Part shown: piece after piece, positions 16,839 to 24,716 of the stretch
Layout: each line of letters opens with the position of its first letter
How positions within the stretch are numbered: the first letter of the stretch is position 1
Assembly: GCF_014647875.1 (NCBI RefSeq)
Contig: NZ_BMQA01000006.1
Span: 1-64,000 of the forward strand
Direction of reading: 5' to 3'
Length of the DNA: 64,000 bases
Source: Streptomyces brasiliensis
GTDB taxonomy: Bacteria; Actinomycetota; Actinomycetes; Streptomycetales; Streptomycetaceae
Made by a program: the position numbers and the translations under genes
Notes under the pieces: model-generated
The model's database searches: none
What the model was told of the DNA's origin: nothing
What the model saw: the letters and a program-made list of their open reading frames with translations, nothing else

Positions 16839-17699
16839 TCAGGTGTGTTCGACGACGGTGTCGGCGAGGACGGGCGCGTCCTCGCGCTCGACAGCGCTCA
16901 CGGCGACCCGCACCCCGCCGCTCGCCGGGCGCCACATGCGGATGCGCAGGGTCTCCCCCGGATACACGACCCCGGCGAACCGTGTGGTGTACGACCGCAC
17001 CCGGGTCACGTCTCCGCCGAGCAGCGTGTCGACGACGGCCTTGAGCGTGATGCCGTAGGTGCACAGGCCGTGCAGGATGGGCCGGTCGAACCCGGCGAGC
17101 CCCGCGAACTCGGGGTCCGCGTGCAGCGGGTTGTAGTCGCCGGAGAGCCGGTAGAGCAGGGCCTGGTCCTCACGGACGGCACGCTCGACGATCCGGTCGG
17201 GCTCGCCGGAGGGCGGGTCGAGGCGGGCGGAGGGCCCGCGGTCGCCGCCCCAGCCGCCTTCTCCGCGTACAAAGATCTGCGCGTCGTTGGTCCACAACGG
17301 GCCGTCGGCGTCGGCGACTTCGGTGCGCATGACCAGAACCGCCGCCTTGCCCTTGTCGTACACGGCGGCGATACGGCCGGTCGCGGTCGCGGTGCCCCGG
17401 ACCGGGATGGGGCGGTGGATCGTCAGCGACTGGCCGCCGTGCAGGACCTTGGCGAGGTCGACGTCGATGCCGGGCATGGACAGACCGCTGATCACGCCGG
17501 GTTTGCCGCCGCCCGCGACGGTGGCGAAGCTCGGCAGGACGTGCAGCCGGGACTCCAGGGTGTAGCGCAGCTCGTCGGGGTCGGTGGCCGGGCGGCCGGC
17601 GCCGATGCCGAGGTGGTAGAGCTGGACGTCCTTGTGGTCCCAGGCGACGTCCCTCGTCCGGGGTTCGGCGGCGAGGGCCTTGGCTGCGTCGATGGGCAT
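16839..17699 (-). CDS. MaoC-like double-hotdog enoyl-CoA hydratase (Rv3538/Hsd4B-like)
   Basis: A 286-residue two-hotdog hydratase. The N-terminal half starts MPIDAAKALAAEP and continues VAWDHKDVQLYHLGIGAG, closely matching in pattern and length M. tuberculosis Rv3538, a 2-enoyl-CoA hydratase of steroid side-chain and peroxisomal-type beta-oxidation. The C-terminal half has the catalytic hydratase-2 motif YNPLHADPEFAGLAGFDRPILHG-type, with Asp and His. AGGAG precedes the ATG at 17699. An exact KstR-consensus operator lies 125 bases upstream. Substrate (steroid-like versus fatty acyl-CoA) is not decided by sequence. Confidence 0.85.
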   Translation of the reverse strand: MPIDAAKALAAEPRTRDVAWDHKDVQLYHLGIGAGRPATDPDELRYTLESRLHVLPSFATVAGGGKPGVISGLSMPGIDVDLAKVLHGGQSLTIHRPIPVRGTATATGRIAAVYDKGKAAVLVMRTEVADADGPLWTNDAQIFVRGEGGWGGDRGPSARLDPPSGEPDRIVERAVREDQALLYRLSGDYNPLHADPEFAGLAGFDRPILHGLCTYGITLKAVVDTLLGGDVTRVRSYTTRFAGVVYPGETLRIRMWRPASGGVRVAVSAVEREDAPVLADTVVEHT

Positions 17700-17823
17700 A
17701 CGGCTCCTGACGTGGGCGGCGGAACAAGGGGTCCCGCACATTGACGGCTGCCCGCGGGCGGCTTCGAGACCCCGGCGCGGCCGTCCGCACCGTCGACCGC
17801 ACCGAGGTCGCCACGGGCCGGCC

Positions 17824-17837
17824 TAGAACGCGTTCCA
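17824..17837. promoter_or_regulatory. KstR-type operator box
   Basis: TAGAACGCGTTCCA matches the published KstR consensus TNNAACNNGTTNNA at all eight fixed positions. It lies between the MaoC-type hydratase (minus) and the ABC exporter operon (plus). A second exact match lies beside the KstR-like gene at 36279-36292. The likely target is the hydratase. Confidence 0.65.
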
Positions 17838-17892
17838 GTCCGGCGCCCCCTGTATAGCCGAACGTCCGGCACTTGTGAAGGCTCCTGACGAG

Positions 17893-17960
17893 ATGTCAGA
17901 TACAGCCGACCGTGACATTTGTACTGCCCGAGTCCGGACAACCGCATCTGCCGGACTCGG
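17893..17960 (+). promoter_or_regulatory. Two inverted repeats upstream of the ABC/two-component operon
   Basis: ATGTCA at 17893-17898 is repeated in reverse complement as TGACAT at 17913-17918 (centres two helical turns apart). Then CCGAGTCCGG at 17928-17937 pairs perfectly with CCGGACTCGG at 17951-17960, ending 25 bases before the ATG. The first is a candidate response-regulator site; the second could be an operator or a leader hairpin. Confidence 0.5.
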
Positions 17961-17985
17961 CACCCGCGTCCGTATCGTCATAGCC

Positions 17986-18933
17986 ATGACACAGACGGAG
18001 AACACCGCCGTGTCCTTCACGGGGGCGGTCAAGACGTACGGCGAGGTCCGCGCCGTCGACGGCATCGATCTGGAGATCGCACGCGGCGAGACTGTCGCCC
18101 TGCTGGGCCGCAACGGCGCCGGGAAGTCGACCACGATCGCGCTGCTGCTCGGCCTGCTCGAGCCGGATACCGGCACCGTCGCACTCTTCGGCGCGCCCCC
18201 GGAACGGTCCGTGCGCGCGGGCCGGGTCGGCGCCATGCTCCAGGAGGCGCGCGCGGTCCCCCGGGTCACCGTCGGCGAGCTGGTCAGCTTCGTGGCCTCC
18301 CGCTATCCGGCCCCGCTGCCCGTGGCGCAGGCACTGGAGCTGGCCGGGATCGCCGAGCTGACGGGGCGCCGGGTGGACCGGCTGTCGGGCGGGCAGCTCC
18401 AGCGGGTGCGGTTCGCCGTCGCGCTCGCCGGGAACCCGGCGCTGCTGGTCCTGGACGAGCCGACCGCGGCCCTGGACGTGGAGGCACGGCACGCGTTCTG
18501 GGACTCGATGCGGGCCTACGCGCACCGCGGCCACACCGTACTGTTCTCCACGCACTATCTGGAGGAGGCCGACGCCCACGCCGACCGGATCGTGGTCGTC
18601 GACCGCGGCCGGATCGTCGCGGACGGCACGGGCGAGGAGCTGCGCCGCGCGGCGGGCGGCAACCTGGTCTCCTTCGACCTGGCCGGACAGGGCACCGACG
18701 GCCTGGCCCTGCTGCCCGGCGTACGGTCGGTCGAGGTGCTCGGCGGCCGGGCCCGGCTGCGCACGGACGACTCCGACGCGACGGTGATCGCCCTGGCCGG
18801 GCTGGGCGCGATCCGCGGTCTGGAGGTCGTCCGCGCTTCCCTGGACGACGCGTTCCTGGCCCTCACCTCCCGTCCCACCGAAACCTCCCCTCCCTCCGAA
18901 ACCTCCCGCCCTTCCAAAGTGGAGCTGGTGTGA
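17986..18933 (+). CDS. ABC transporter ATP-binding protein
   Basis: A 315-residue ABC-2 type ATPase. Walker A is GRNGAGKST at 41-49, the signature is LSGGQLQRVR near 133-142, and Walker B is LLVLDEPTAALD near 153-164. The C-terminal ~70 residues are the usual DrrA-like extension, ending in a short Pro/Ser-rich tail. It should power the permease encoded next, with which it overlaps (TGATG). Such ATPase-permease-DesK-DesR sets usually export drugs, lipids or peptides and are controlled by their own two-component pair. Confidence 0.92.
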   Translation: MTQTENTAVSFTGAVKTYGEVRAVDGIDLEIARGETVALLGRNGAGKSTTIALLLGLLEPDTGTVALFGAPPERSVRAGRVGAMLQEARAVPRVTVGELVSFVASRYPAPLPVAQALELAGIAELTGRRVDRLSGGQLQRVRFAVALAGNPALLVLDEPTAALDVEARHAFWDSMRAYAHRGHTVLFSTHYLEEADAHADRIVVVDRGRIVADGTGEELRRAAGGNLVSFDLAGQGTDGLALLPGVRSVEVLGGRARLRTDDSDATVIALAGLGAIRGLEVVRASLDDAFLALTSRPTETSPPSETSRPSKVELV

Positions 18934-19649
18934 TGTCCGACTATCTGCGCCTCGAAGTACGCCGCACCCTGCGCGACACGGGGTTCGTGATCGGCGGGAT
19001 CGCGATGCCGGTCATGATGTACCTCCTGTTCACCAACATCGGCGAGAACGACGGCGCCTGGAAGACCGCCTCCATGGTCGGCATGGCGGCGTACGGCGCG
19101 GTCGGCTCGGCGCTGAACACCGGCGGTGCGGTCGCCGAGGACCGGGCGGTCGGCTGGCTGCGTCAGCTCAGGGTGACGCCGATGACCCCGCGCCAGGTGG
19201 TCACCGGCCGGGCGCTGACCGGCGCGGTGACGGTGTTGCCGGCGATCGTGGCGGTGCTCGCGGCGGGCGGCCTGGTGAACGGCGTACGGCTCGCGGCCTG
19301 GCAGTGGGCCGTGATCACGCTGCTGCTGTGGCTCGGCTCGATCCCCTTCACGCTGCTCGGCCTCGGCAACGGCTACCGGCTGACCGGCCCGGCCACGGGT
19401 GTGGCGAACATGGTGTGCAACCTGGGTCTGGCGGTGGTGGGCGGCCTGTGGTTCCCCATCACACTGTTCCCGGACTGGCTGCGCTCCCTGTCCGCGTACA
19501 CCCCCACCAACCGCTTCGCCCAGCTCGGCACCTCGGTCGCCGACGGACACTCCCCGGCGCCCGGTGCGATGCTCGTGCTGGCGGCCTGGCTGCTGGCGTT
19601 CGGTTCGTACGCTGTCCTGTCGTACCGCCGCAGCGCCGAGAACATCTGA
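18933..19649 (+). CDS. ABC-2 type transporter permease
   Basis: A 238-residue membrane protein with six predicted helices, typical of ABC-2 permeases (short N-terminus, VIGGIAMPVMMYLLF helix, central re-entrant GLGNGYRLTGPATGVANMV, and YTPTNRFAQLG before the last helix). Its ATG overlaps the ATPase stop codon, so the two are translationally coupled and form the exporter. The substrate is unknown. Confidence 0.9.
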   Translation: MSDYLRLEVRRTLRDTGFVIGGIAMPVMMYLLFTNIGENDGAWKTASMVGMAAYGAVGSALNTGGAVAEDRAVGWLRQLRVTPMTPRQVVTGRALTGAVTVLPAIVAVLAAGGLVNGVRLAAWQWAVITLLLWLGSIPFTLLGLGNGYRLTGPATGVANMVCNLGLAVVGGLWFPITLFPDWLRSLSAYTPTNRFAQLGTSVADGHSPAPGAMLVLAAWLLAFGSYAVLSYRRSAENI

Positions 19650-19665
19650 CCGGGGGGAGCGGAAC

Positions 19666-20928
19666 ATGCCGTGGTGGAGCAGGGTCTCGTGCCAGATGAA
19701 CGAGTGGCAGTCGGCGCGGTCCGAGTGGCGCGAGGAAATGGGGCGGTACAAGGCCGCGCAGAAGGACGCCTGGAAGGACGGGGAGGTGCACCCGGGTCCC
19801 CCGCCCACCGGGTTCGCGCTGCTGCCCTGGCTGCTGATGGGCCTCGGTTGTCTCTCCAACCTCCTCCAGGGGCAGACCCCCAACCCGTGGGTCGGTGGCC
19901 TGGGCCTGCTCACCTTCAACTCGCTGTACATCTACGTCGTGTTCCGCGCCTTCGACCCGCACAAGCGCGCGGAAATCTCCACCCGGGTGGCGCTGCTGCT
20001 GATGGCCCTGGTGACCTGTGTTCTGGCCATCGGTTACGGCGGCAACTGGCTGCTGTTCTTCCCCCTGCTCGGACTCGCGGTCGGCGCGATCCTGCGCGGG
20101 CCGCACCTGGGCCGGACCGGACTGGCGCTGAGCGCTCTCGCGGGCGGTGTCTCCGGGGTGCGGGAGGGGTGGGACGCGGTGAACATCGCGTACAGCACGT
20201 TCCTGGCGACGATGGTGACCGCCGCGATCCTCTCCCTCTCCGAGGCCGTACGGGAGCTGCGCGCCGCCCGCGAGGAGCTGGCCCGCCGCGCGGTCGAGAA
20301 GGAGCGCCTGCGCTTCTCCCGCGATCTGCACGACCTGCTCGGCCACACCCTCTCGGTGATCGTGGTGAAGTCCGAGGCGGCCCGCCGGCTGGCCCCGCGC
20401 GACACGGACGCCGCGCTGGCGCAGATCGGCGACATCGAGTCCGTCGGCCGGCAGGCGCTGACCGAGATCCGCGAGGCGGTGACCGGCTACCGCGAGGGCA
20501 GCCTGGCCACGGAGCTGGCCCGTGCCGACTCGGCCCTGTCCGCGGCGAGCGTGGAGCCGGTGGTGCGGCAGTCCGGCACCCCGCTCGCCCCGCAGACGGA
20601 GGCCCTGCTGGGCTGGGTGGTCCGCGAGGCCGTCACCAATGTCGTCCGGCACAGCGACGCCAGCCGCTGCGAGATCACCGTCGACTCGGCAGCCGAGCGT
20701 GTACGGCTCACGGTCACGGACAACGGCACCGGCGCGAAGGTCACCCAGCCCCGGCAGGGCATCGGCGGCACTGGTCTCAAGGGGCTGACCGAGCGCCTCG
20801 CGACGGCGGGCGGCTCCCTGCGGGCCGGCCCGTCGCCGCGCGGCGGTTTCACGGTCAAGGCCGAACTCCCCGTCGAACCAGCGGAGTTGCCGGACATCGT
20901 CCTGGCTACGGCGCCCAGGGCGAGGTGA
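19666..20928 (+). CDS. DesK-type sensor histidine kinase
   Basis: A 420-residue histidine kinase of the HisKA_3 (DesK/NarL-type) family. Five or six membrane helices occupy about residues 50-192, then a coiled linker, the phosphoacceptor His222 in RDLHDLLGHTLS, and an HATPase domain with N-box REAVTNVVRHS and a GTGLKGLTERL G-box. It probably senses the membrane or exported compound and phosphorylates the response regulator at 22663. A GGGGGGAG site precedes the ATG. Its final ~7 codons overlap the convergent arabinofuranosidase pseudogene, so the extreme C-terminus may be newly acquired. Confidence 0.9.
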   Translation: MPWWSRVSCQMNEWQSARSEWREEMGRYKAAQKDAWKDGEVHPGPPPTGFALLPWLLMGLGCLSNLLQGQTPNPWVGGLGLLTFNSLYIYVVFRAFDPHKRAEISTRVALLLMALVTCVLAIGYGGNWLLFFPLLGLAVGAILRGPHLGRTGLALSALAGGVSGVREGWDAVNIAYSTFLATMVTAAILSLSEAVRELRAAREELARRAVEKERLRFSRDLHDLLGHTLSVIVVKSEAARRLAPRDTDAALAQIGDIESVGRQALTEIREAVTGYREGSLATELARADSALSAASVEPVVRQSGTPLAPQTEALLGWVVREAVTNVVRHSDASRCEITVDSAAERVRLTVTDNGTGAKVTQPRQGIGGTGLKGLTERLATAGGSLRAGPSPRGGFTVKAELPVEPAELPDIVLATAPRAR

Positions 20929-22449
20929 CCGCCCAGCTCACGTCGCCGGCCCAGGAGGTCGCGCTGTCCCAGGCGTTCGAGCCCCCGTTGCTCGCTGTGC
21001 AGAGGTTCAGGTTGTAGTGGCGCAGATGGCGGGTCGGGTAGTTGTAGGAGGCGAACGACGTGCCCGTGCCGCTCTTCCCGGTCTGCGGACAGAAGGTGGC
21101 GTCGGCCCGGAACTGGGCGGTGCCGTCCATGGGCTGCCGGTGGAGCCGGTAGTCGTAGTGCCGCAGGAGGTCGCCCGGGTAGTTGCGCGACTCGAAGGAG
21201 ACGCAGGAGCTGCTCGCGGGTCCCCGGCGCACGATCCAGGTGGCGTCGTTCTTGTCCAGGACCGGACTGCCCGACGTCACCGGGAAGATGAGGGCCGCGT
21301 CGTTCTGGTGGCGGACGTAGTCGGTGTGCAGCAGGACGTCGTCGCGCGCAGCGAAATCTCCGAGCCCGGGTTAAGTGATCCGGTGCTGCCGGTCGGCCCG
21401 CCGTCCCCGACGGACACGATGTCGGCCTGGACGGCGTCGGCGGCGGCATCGGTCGGAATGCCGGAGGTCATCACGCCCTCGAAGAAGGACCCGATCGAGC
21501 CGCTGCTGTTGTCACCGCCGGTGCCCAGGACGATGGCGCCCTCCTGGTGCATCGGCGAGTAGCCGCCGGCAGTGGGTTCGCCTCCGGAATAGGTGGTCGT
21601 GAGTCCGCCGGATTGCGCATTGCCGTATTTCAGAGCGAAGTGGTTCTGCCCGTTGTTCTTCAGCAGCGCGGTCACGAACGGCAGCGGTCCGGTTCCGGCG
21701 TTGGACGTGTTCTTGCTGTATCCGGCGTCCGACTGGAACAGCCCGTTCTCCAGGTCGGCCTGCACTCACGGCCCCTGCCCGTAGCACGGCGAGAACCAGC
21801 ACTCGGCGCCGAAATTGATCGCGTCCAGGTGGCCGTTGCCGGTGTCGATGTCGTTGGTCTCGGCGTTGCCGTAGCCGAAGCAGCAGCGGTTGTCGACGTG
21901 GGTGCCGGAGGTCACCATGTACATCCCCTCGGCCTGCCCGTTCACGGCGGCGCCCGAGGTCGAGTTGGAGCGGTAGCCCATCCCGGCGGATATCTCCAGG
22001 CCGTAGACCTGGTGACCGTTGACGGTCACCGGCAGCGCGTCCGCGGGCTCGTCGACATCGGCCGCCCCGGCCGCCGGCGCCCTCGACGGTGAGGCCGTTG
22101 TGGCGGGCCGACTGGTCGTAGATCCTGGTGATGATGCAGGTCGTACCGGAACAGAAGGAGTCCTGCGCGGCTACGTCGGCACAGCCGCCCGCGGTCAGCA
22201 GTCCGACGTTGGTCGTGGCGTTGTCCGAGGCTCGCTGCACCTGGCAGAGCGGGCCGTTGTACGAGGCGTACAGCGCGCGGACGAGACCGTGCGCGGCGAC
22301 GCAGGGGTGCCCGTGGCGCCGTAGACGTCGCAGGGCAGCGAACTCGCGGCGGCGGCCTGCGGTGCACCGAGGCCGACGACGAGGGCGGCGACGGTCGCGA
22401 GCGCGCCGAGGACGGCCCTTCTCAGGCGGCGGACGGGGTGTCGTGACAA
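20906..22449 (-). pseudogene. Broken alpha-L-arabinofuranosidase (GH54 + CBM42)
   Basis: A secreted GH54 enzyme can be followed across several frames: signal region RRAVLGALATVAALVVGLG, then ALYASYNGPLCQVQRASD, a Cys-rich GH54 core with GGCADVAAQDSFCSGTTCII and RIYDQSARHNGLTVEG, then INFGAECWFSPCYGQGP ending in a TGA at 21766, then LENGLFQSDAGYSKN, and last a CBM42 domain with SFESRNYPGDLLRHYDYRL. At least three frameshifts (near 22320, 22080 and 21355) and one internal stop separate these pieces. The likely original start is TTG at 22447-22449. The intact enzyme would release arabinose from arabinan/arabinoxylan outside the cell. Confidence 0.88.
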
Positions 22450-22542
22450 GGTGCACCTCTTCGGTTGCTCGGAGGACTGTGCGGGTCTGGCCGACAGGCC
22501 TGTCCGATATCCCGAACATGGTTCGATCGAAATGCCGAACCC

Positions 22543-22564
22543 GTTCGGAGTCGTAATTCCGAAC
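22543..22564. promoter_or_regulatory. Inverted repeat upstream of the arabinofuranosidase remnant
   Basis: GTTCGG at 22543-22548 and CCGAAC at 22559-22564 form an inverted repeat in a stretch that is A+T-rich for this genome and has further CCGAAC copies near 22511 and 22535. It may be the old operator/promoter of the broken arabinofuranosidase, or part of the response-regulator promoter. Confidence 0.3.
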
Positions 22565-22662
22565 AATTACCGGAAACGCAGAGGCGATTGTTTTGCGCCC
22601 CCGTCGGGCGTCAACCCCATGGACCGGACAATGCCGATTCTTTGGTTGGCTAGGCTTGGTCC

Positions 22663-23274
22663 GTGAAGAACATCAGGGTTCTGCTCGCCGAGGACCAGGG
22701 CATGATGCGCGGGGCCCTCGCCCTGTTGCTCGGCATGGAGCCGGACATCGAGGTCGTCGCACAGGTGGCGGCGGGGGACGCGATCGTGGACGCCGCGCTG
22801 GCCCACCGGCCCGACGTGGCCCTCCTGGACATCGAACTACCGGGTCTGAGCGGCCTGGACGCGGCGGCCGAGCTGCGCGAGCAGGCGCCCGACTGCCGGG
22901 TGCTCATCCTCACGACCTTCGGCCGGCCCGGCTATCTGCGCCGGGCCATGGAGGCGGGGGCGGCGGGCTTCCTCGTCAAGGACGGGCCGGTGGAGGACCT
23001 GGCCGTGGCGATCCGGCGCGTGCTCACCGGCGAGACCGTCGTCGACCCGGCGCTGGCCGCCGCCGCGCTCAGCGCCGGGCCCAGTCCGCTCACCGCCCGC
23101 GAGTGCGACGTACTGAAGGCGTCCGTGGACGGCGCGACCGTCGCCGACATCGCGGCGAAGCTCCATCTGTCGGAGTCTACGGTCCGCAACTACCTGTCCT
23201 CCGCCATCGGCAAGACCGGCACCCGCAACCGGATGGAGGCGATGCGGGAGGCGCGGCAGCAGGGGTGGCTGTGA
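22663..23274 (+). CDS. DesR/NarL-type response regulator
   Basis: A 203-residue regulator. The receiver domain has acidic residues at 10-11 (AEDQ), phosphoacceptor Asp56 in ALLDIELPG, and Lys in FLVKDG. The C-terminal LuxR-type helix-turn-helix contains LTARECDVLKASVDGATVADIAAKLHLSESTVRNYLSSAI. It is the natural partner of the DesK-type kinase ending at 20928, and would normally follow it directly. Here the two are separated by the 1.5-kb arabinofuranosidase pseudogene, so it probably now has its own promoter. GTG start. Confidence 0.92.
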   Translation: MKNIRVLLAEDQGMMRGALALLLGMEPDIEVVAQVAAGDAIVDAALAHRPDVALLDIELPGLSGLDAAAELREQAPDCRVLILTTFGRPGYLRRAMEAGAAGFLVKDGPVEDLAVAIRRVLTGETVVDPALAAAALSAGPSPLTARECDVLKASVDGATVADIAAKLHLSESTVRNYLSSAIGKTGTRNRMEAMREARQQGWL

Positions 23275-23299
23275 CCGCGCCGCCGCGCGTCGGCCGTCC

Positions 23300-24115
23300 C
23301 TACTCGGTCACCTCCACCGACTTGTAGGCAGTGCCTTTCGGGGCCAGGCACACGAACCAGTTGTCCGAGGACCCTGGCAGCGGGCGGATCACCATGTCCC
23401 CGGGTTCGTACTCCTCGGACAGCACCCGGACGACGCTCGTCGTGCCGTTCTGCCAGGTGCAGGTGACCTGTCGGGCGGTGACCGCGACCTGGCCGATCAC
23501 CAGGCGCTGGGGGTCGGCGGGCCGGAGCGGGATGGCCTCCGTCTGGATGTCCCTGCCCGACAGGGCCGCGTCCGTCGCGGGCCGCGTGTTCTGCAGCACG
23601 ACCTGCCCGAAGTCATCGTCCAGGCCCCGCTTCACGAAGTACGACTCCTTGCCGACCAGATCGGCCGCCCTGCGCACGTCCGCCGGTGCCTCCTTGAACG
23701 TGTGCATCGCGTCGAGCTGCACCCGGGCCTCCGCCTCGTTGCGCGGCGCCTCCCAGACGTCGACGACGACCCGCCACCGCGTGCCGCGGTCCGTGCCCTT
23801 CGCCAGCTCGGTCCGCTGAGGCAGCTCCACCTGCCGACCGTCGGGAGCCGGCGACCGCGTCGCCGGCGTCACCGTCCCCCCGTCGCCTCCGCCGTGAAGC
23901 CCGGTGAGCGCCACCGTTGCGCCCGTCGAGCCCGCGAGGACCAGTGCCGTGGCACCCGCCACCGCCCAGCGCCGGGCCCTGCGGCGCCGGCCGCCGCGGA
24001 TGACTGCCTGCACCGGGGCTATGCCGATCTCGACCTCGTCCGCGGCGTCCGCGAGGAGGAGGGCGATGTCCGTCTGCGTCATGTCGTGCTTCCTCTCCCG
24101 GTCAGCGCTCGTCAC
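23300..24115 (-). CDS. Membrane-anchored protein partner of sigma factor (anti-sigma-like)
   Basis: A 271-residue protein with a short cytosolic N-terminus ([30 protein letters not shown]), one membrane helix (about residues 52-72) and a ~190-residue extracytoplasmic domain with ExxR and Cys-containing strands. This is the common companion layout for SigE-type sigma factors of actinomycetes. A direct anti-sigma activity is inferred, not shown; no zinc anti-sigma motif is seen. The GTG at 24115 overlaps the sigma stop as GTGA; an ATG at 24082 with GAGAGGAAG upstream is an equally plausible start. Confidence 0.7.
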   Translation of the reverse strand: MTSADRERKHDMTQTDIALLLADAADEVEIGIAPVQAVIRGGRRRRARRWAVAGATALVLAGSTGATVALTGLHGGGDGGTVTPATRSPAPDGRQVELPQRTELAKGTDRGTRWRVVVDVWEAPRNEAEARVQLDAMHTFKEAPADVRRAADLVGKESYFVKRGLDDDFGQVVLQNTRPATDAALSGRDIQTEAIPLRPADPQRLVIGQVAVTARQVTCTWQNGTTSVVRVLSEEYEPGDMVIRPLPGSSDNWFVCLAPKGTAYKSVEVTE

Positions 24116-24651
24116 TTCCGCCCTCCCTGCGTCACCGTCTCGGCCAGTCCCGGTATGGCGCGGAGCTTCGCGATCCCCTTGGCCGCGTTGCTCTTGACCG
24201 TGCCGACCGAGCAGCCCATCGCCTCGGCCGCCTGCGTCTCCGTCAGGTCCTCCCAGTACCGCAGGACCACCGCCTCCCGCTGCCGCGCAGGCAGTTGGGC
24301 CAGCGCCGTCAGCAGGGCGCGGCGGTCGTCGGCCTGGGCGATGCTGTCGCCCGTGTCGGGCACCTCGTGCACCAGGCCCGAGTCGTCCTTCGGAGCCAGG
24401 AACTCCTTGAGCCTTCTGCGGTGTTTGCGCGCGTGCGCGTTGATCATCACGCGCCGTACGTATGCCTCCGGGTCATCGGCCGAGCCGACCCTGCGCCAGG
24501 CCACATAGACCTGTTCGAGCGTCGACTGGACGAGGTCCTCGGCGGCGTGCTGCTCCCCCGTGAGGAGAAATGCCGTACGCATCAGCCGTGGCCAGCGGCC
24601 GACGACGAAGCTCTGGAACTCCTCGTCCCGAGCCGTGTTCCGATCCCCCAT
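24112..24651 (-). CDS. SigE/SIG50-family RNA polymerase sigma factor
   Basis: A 179-residue ECF-type sigma factor. Region 2 (about 15-80) includes LLTGEQHAAEDLVQSTLEQVYVAW, and region 4 (about 115-170) includes LPARQREAVVLRYWEDLTETQAAEAMGCSVGTVKSNAAKGIAKLR. The linker is long, as in the SIG50 subgroup. It should direct RNA polymerase to a small stress regulon. AGGAGG lies six bases before the ATG at 24651. It overlaps the following membrane-protein gene, so the two are co-translated. Confidence 0.9.
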   Translation of the reverse strand: MGDRNTARDEEFQSFVVGRWPRLMRTAFLLTGEQHAAEDLVQSTLEQVYVAWRRVGSADDPEAYVRRVMINAHARKHRRRLKEFLAPKDDSGLVHEVPDTGDSIAQADDRRALLTALAQLPARQREAVVLRYWEDLTETQAAEAMGCSVGTVKSNAAKGIAKLRAIPGLAETVTQGGRK

Positions 24652-24716
24652 GGGCACCTCCTAGATGTAAAGAGGAGTCCACGAACACCCCGGACCGTTG
24701 CCTCACCTCACGGACA

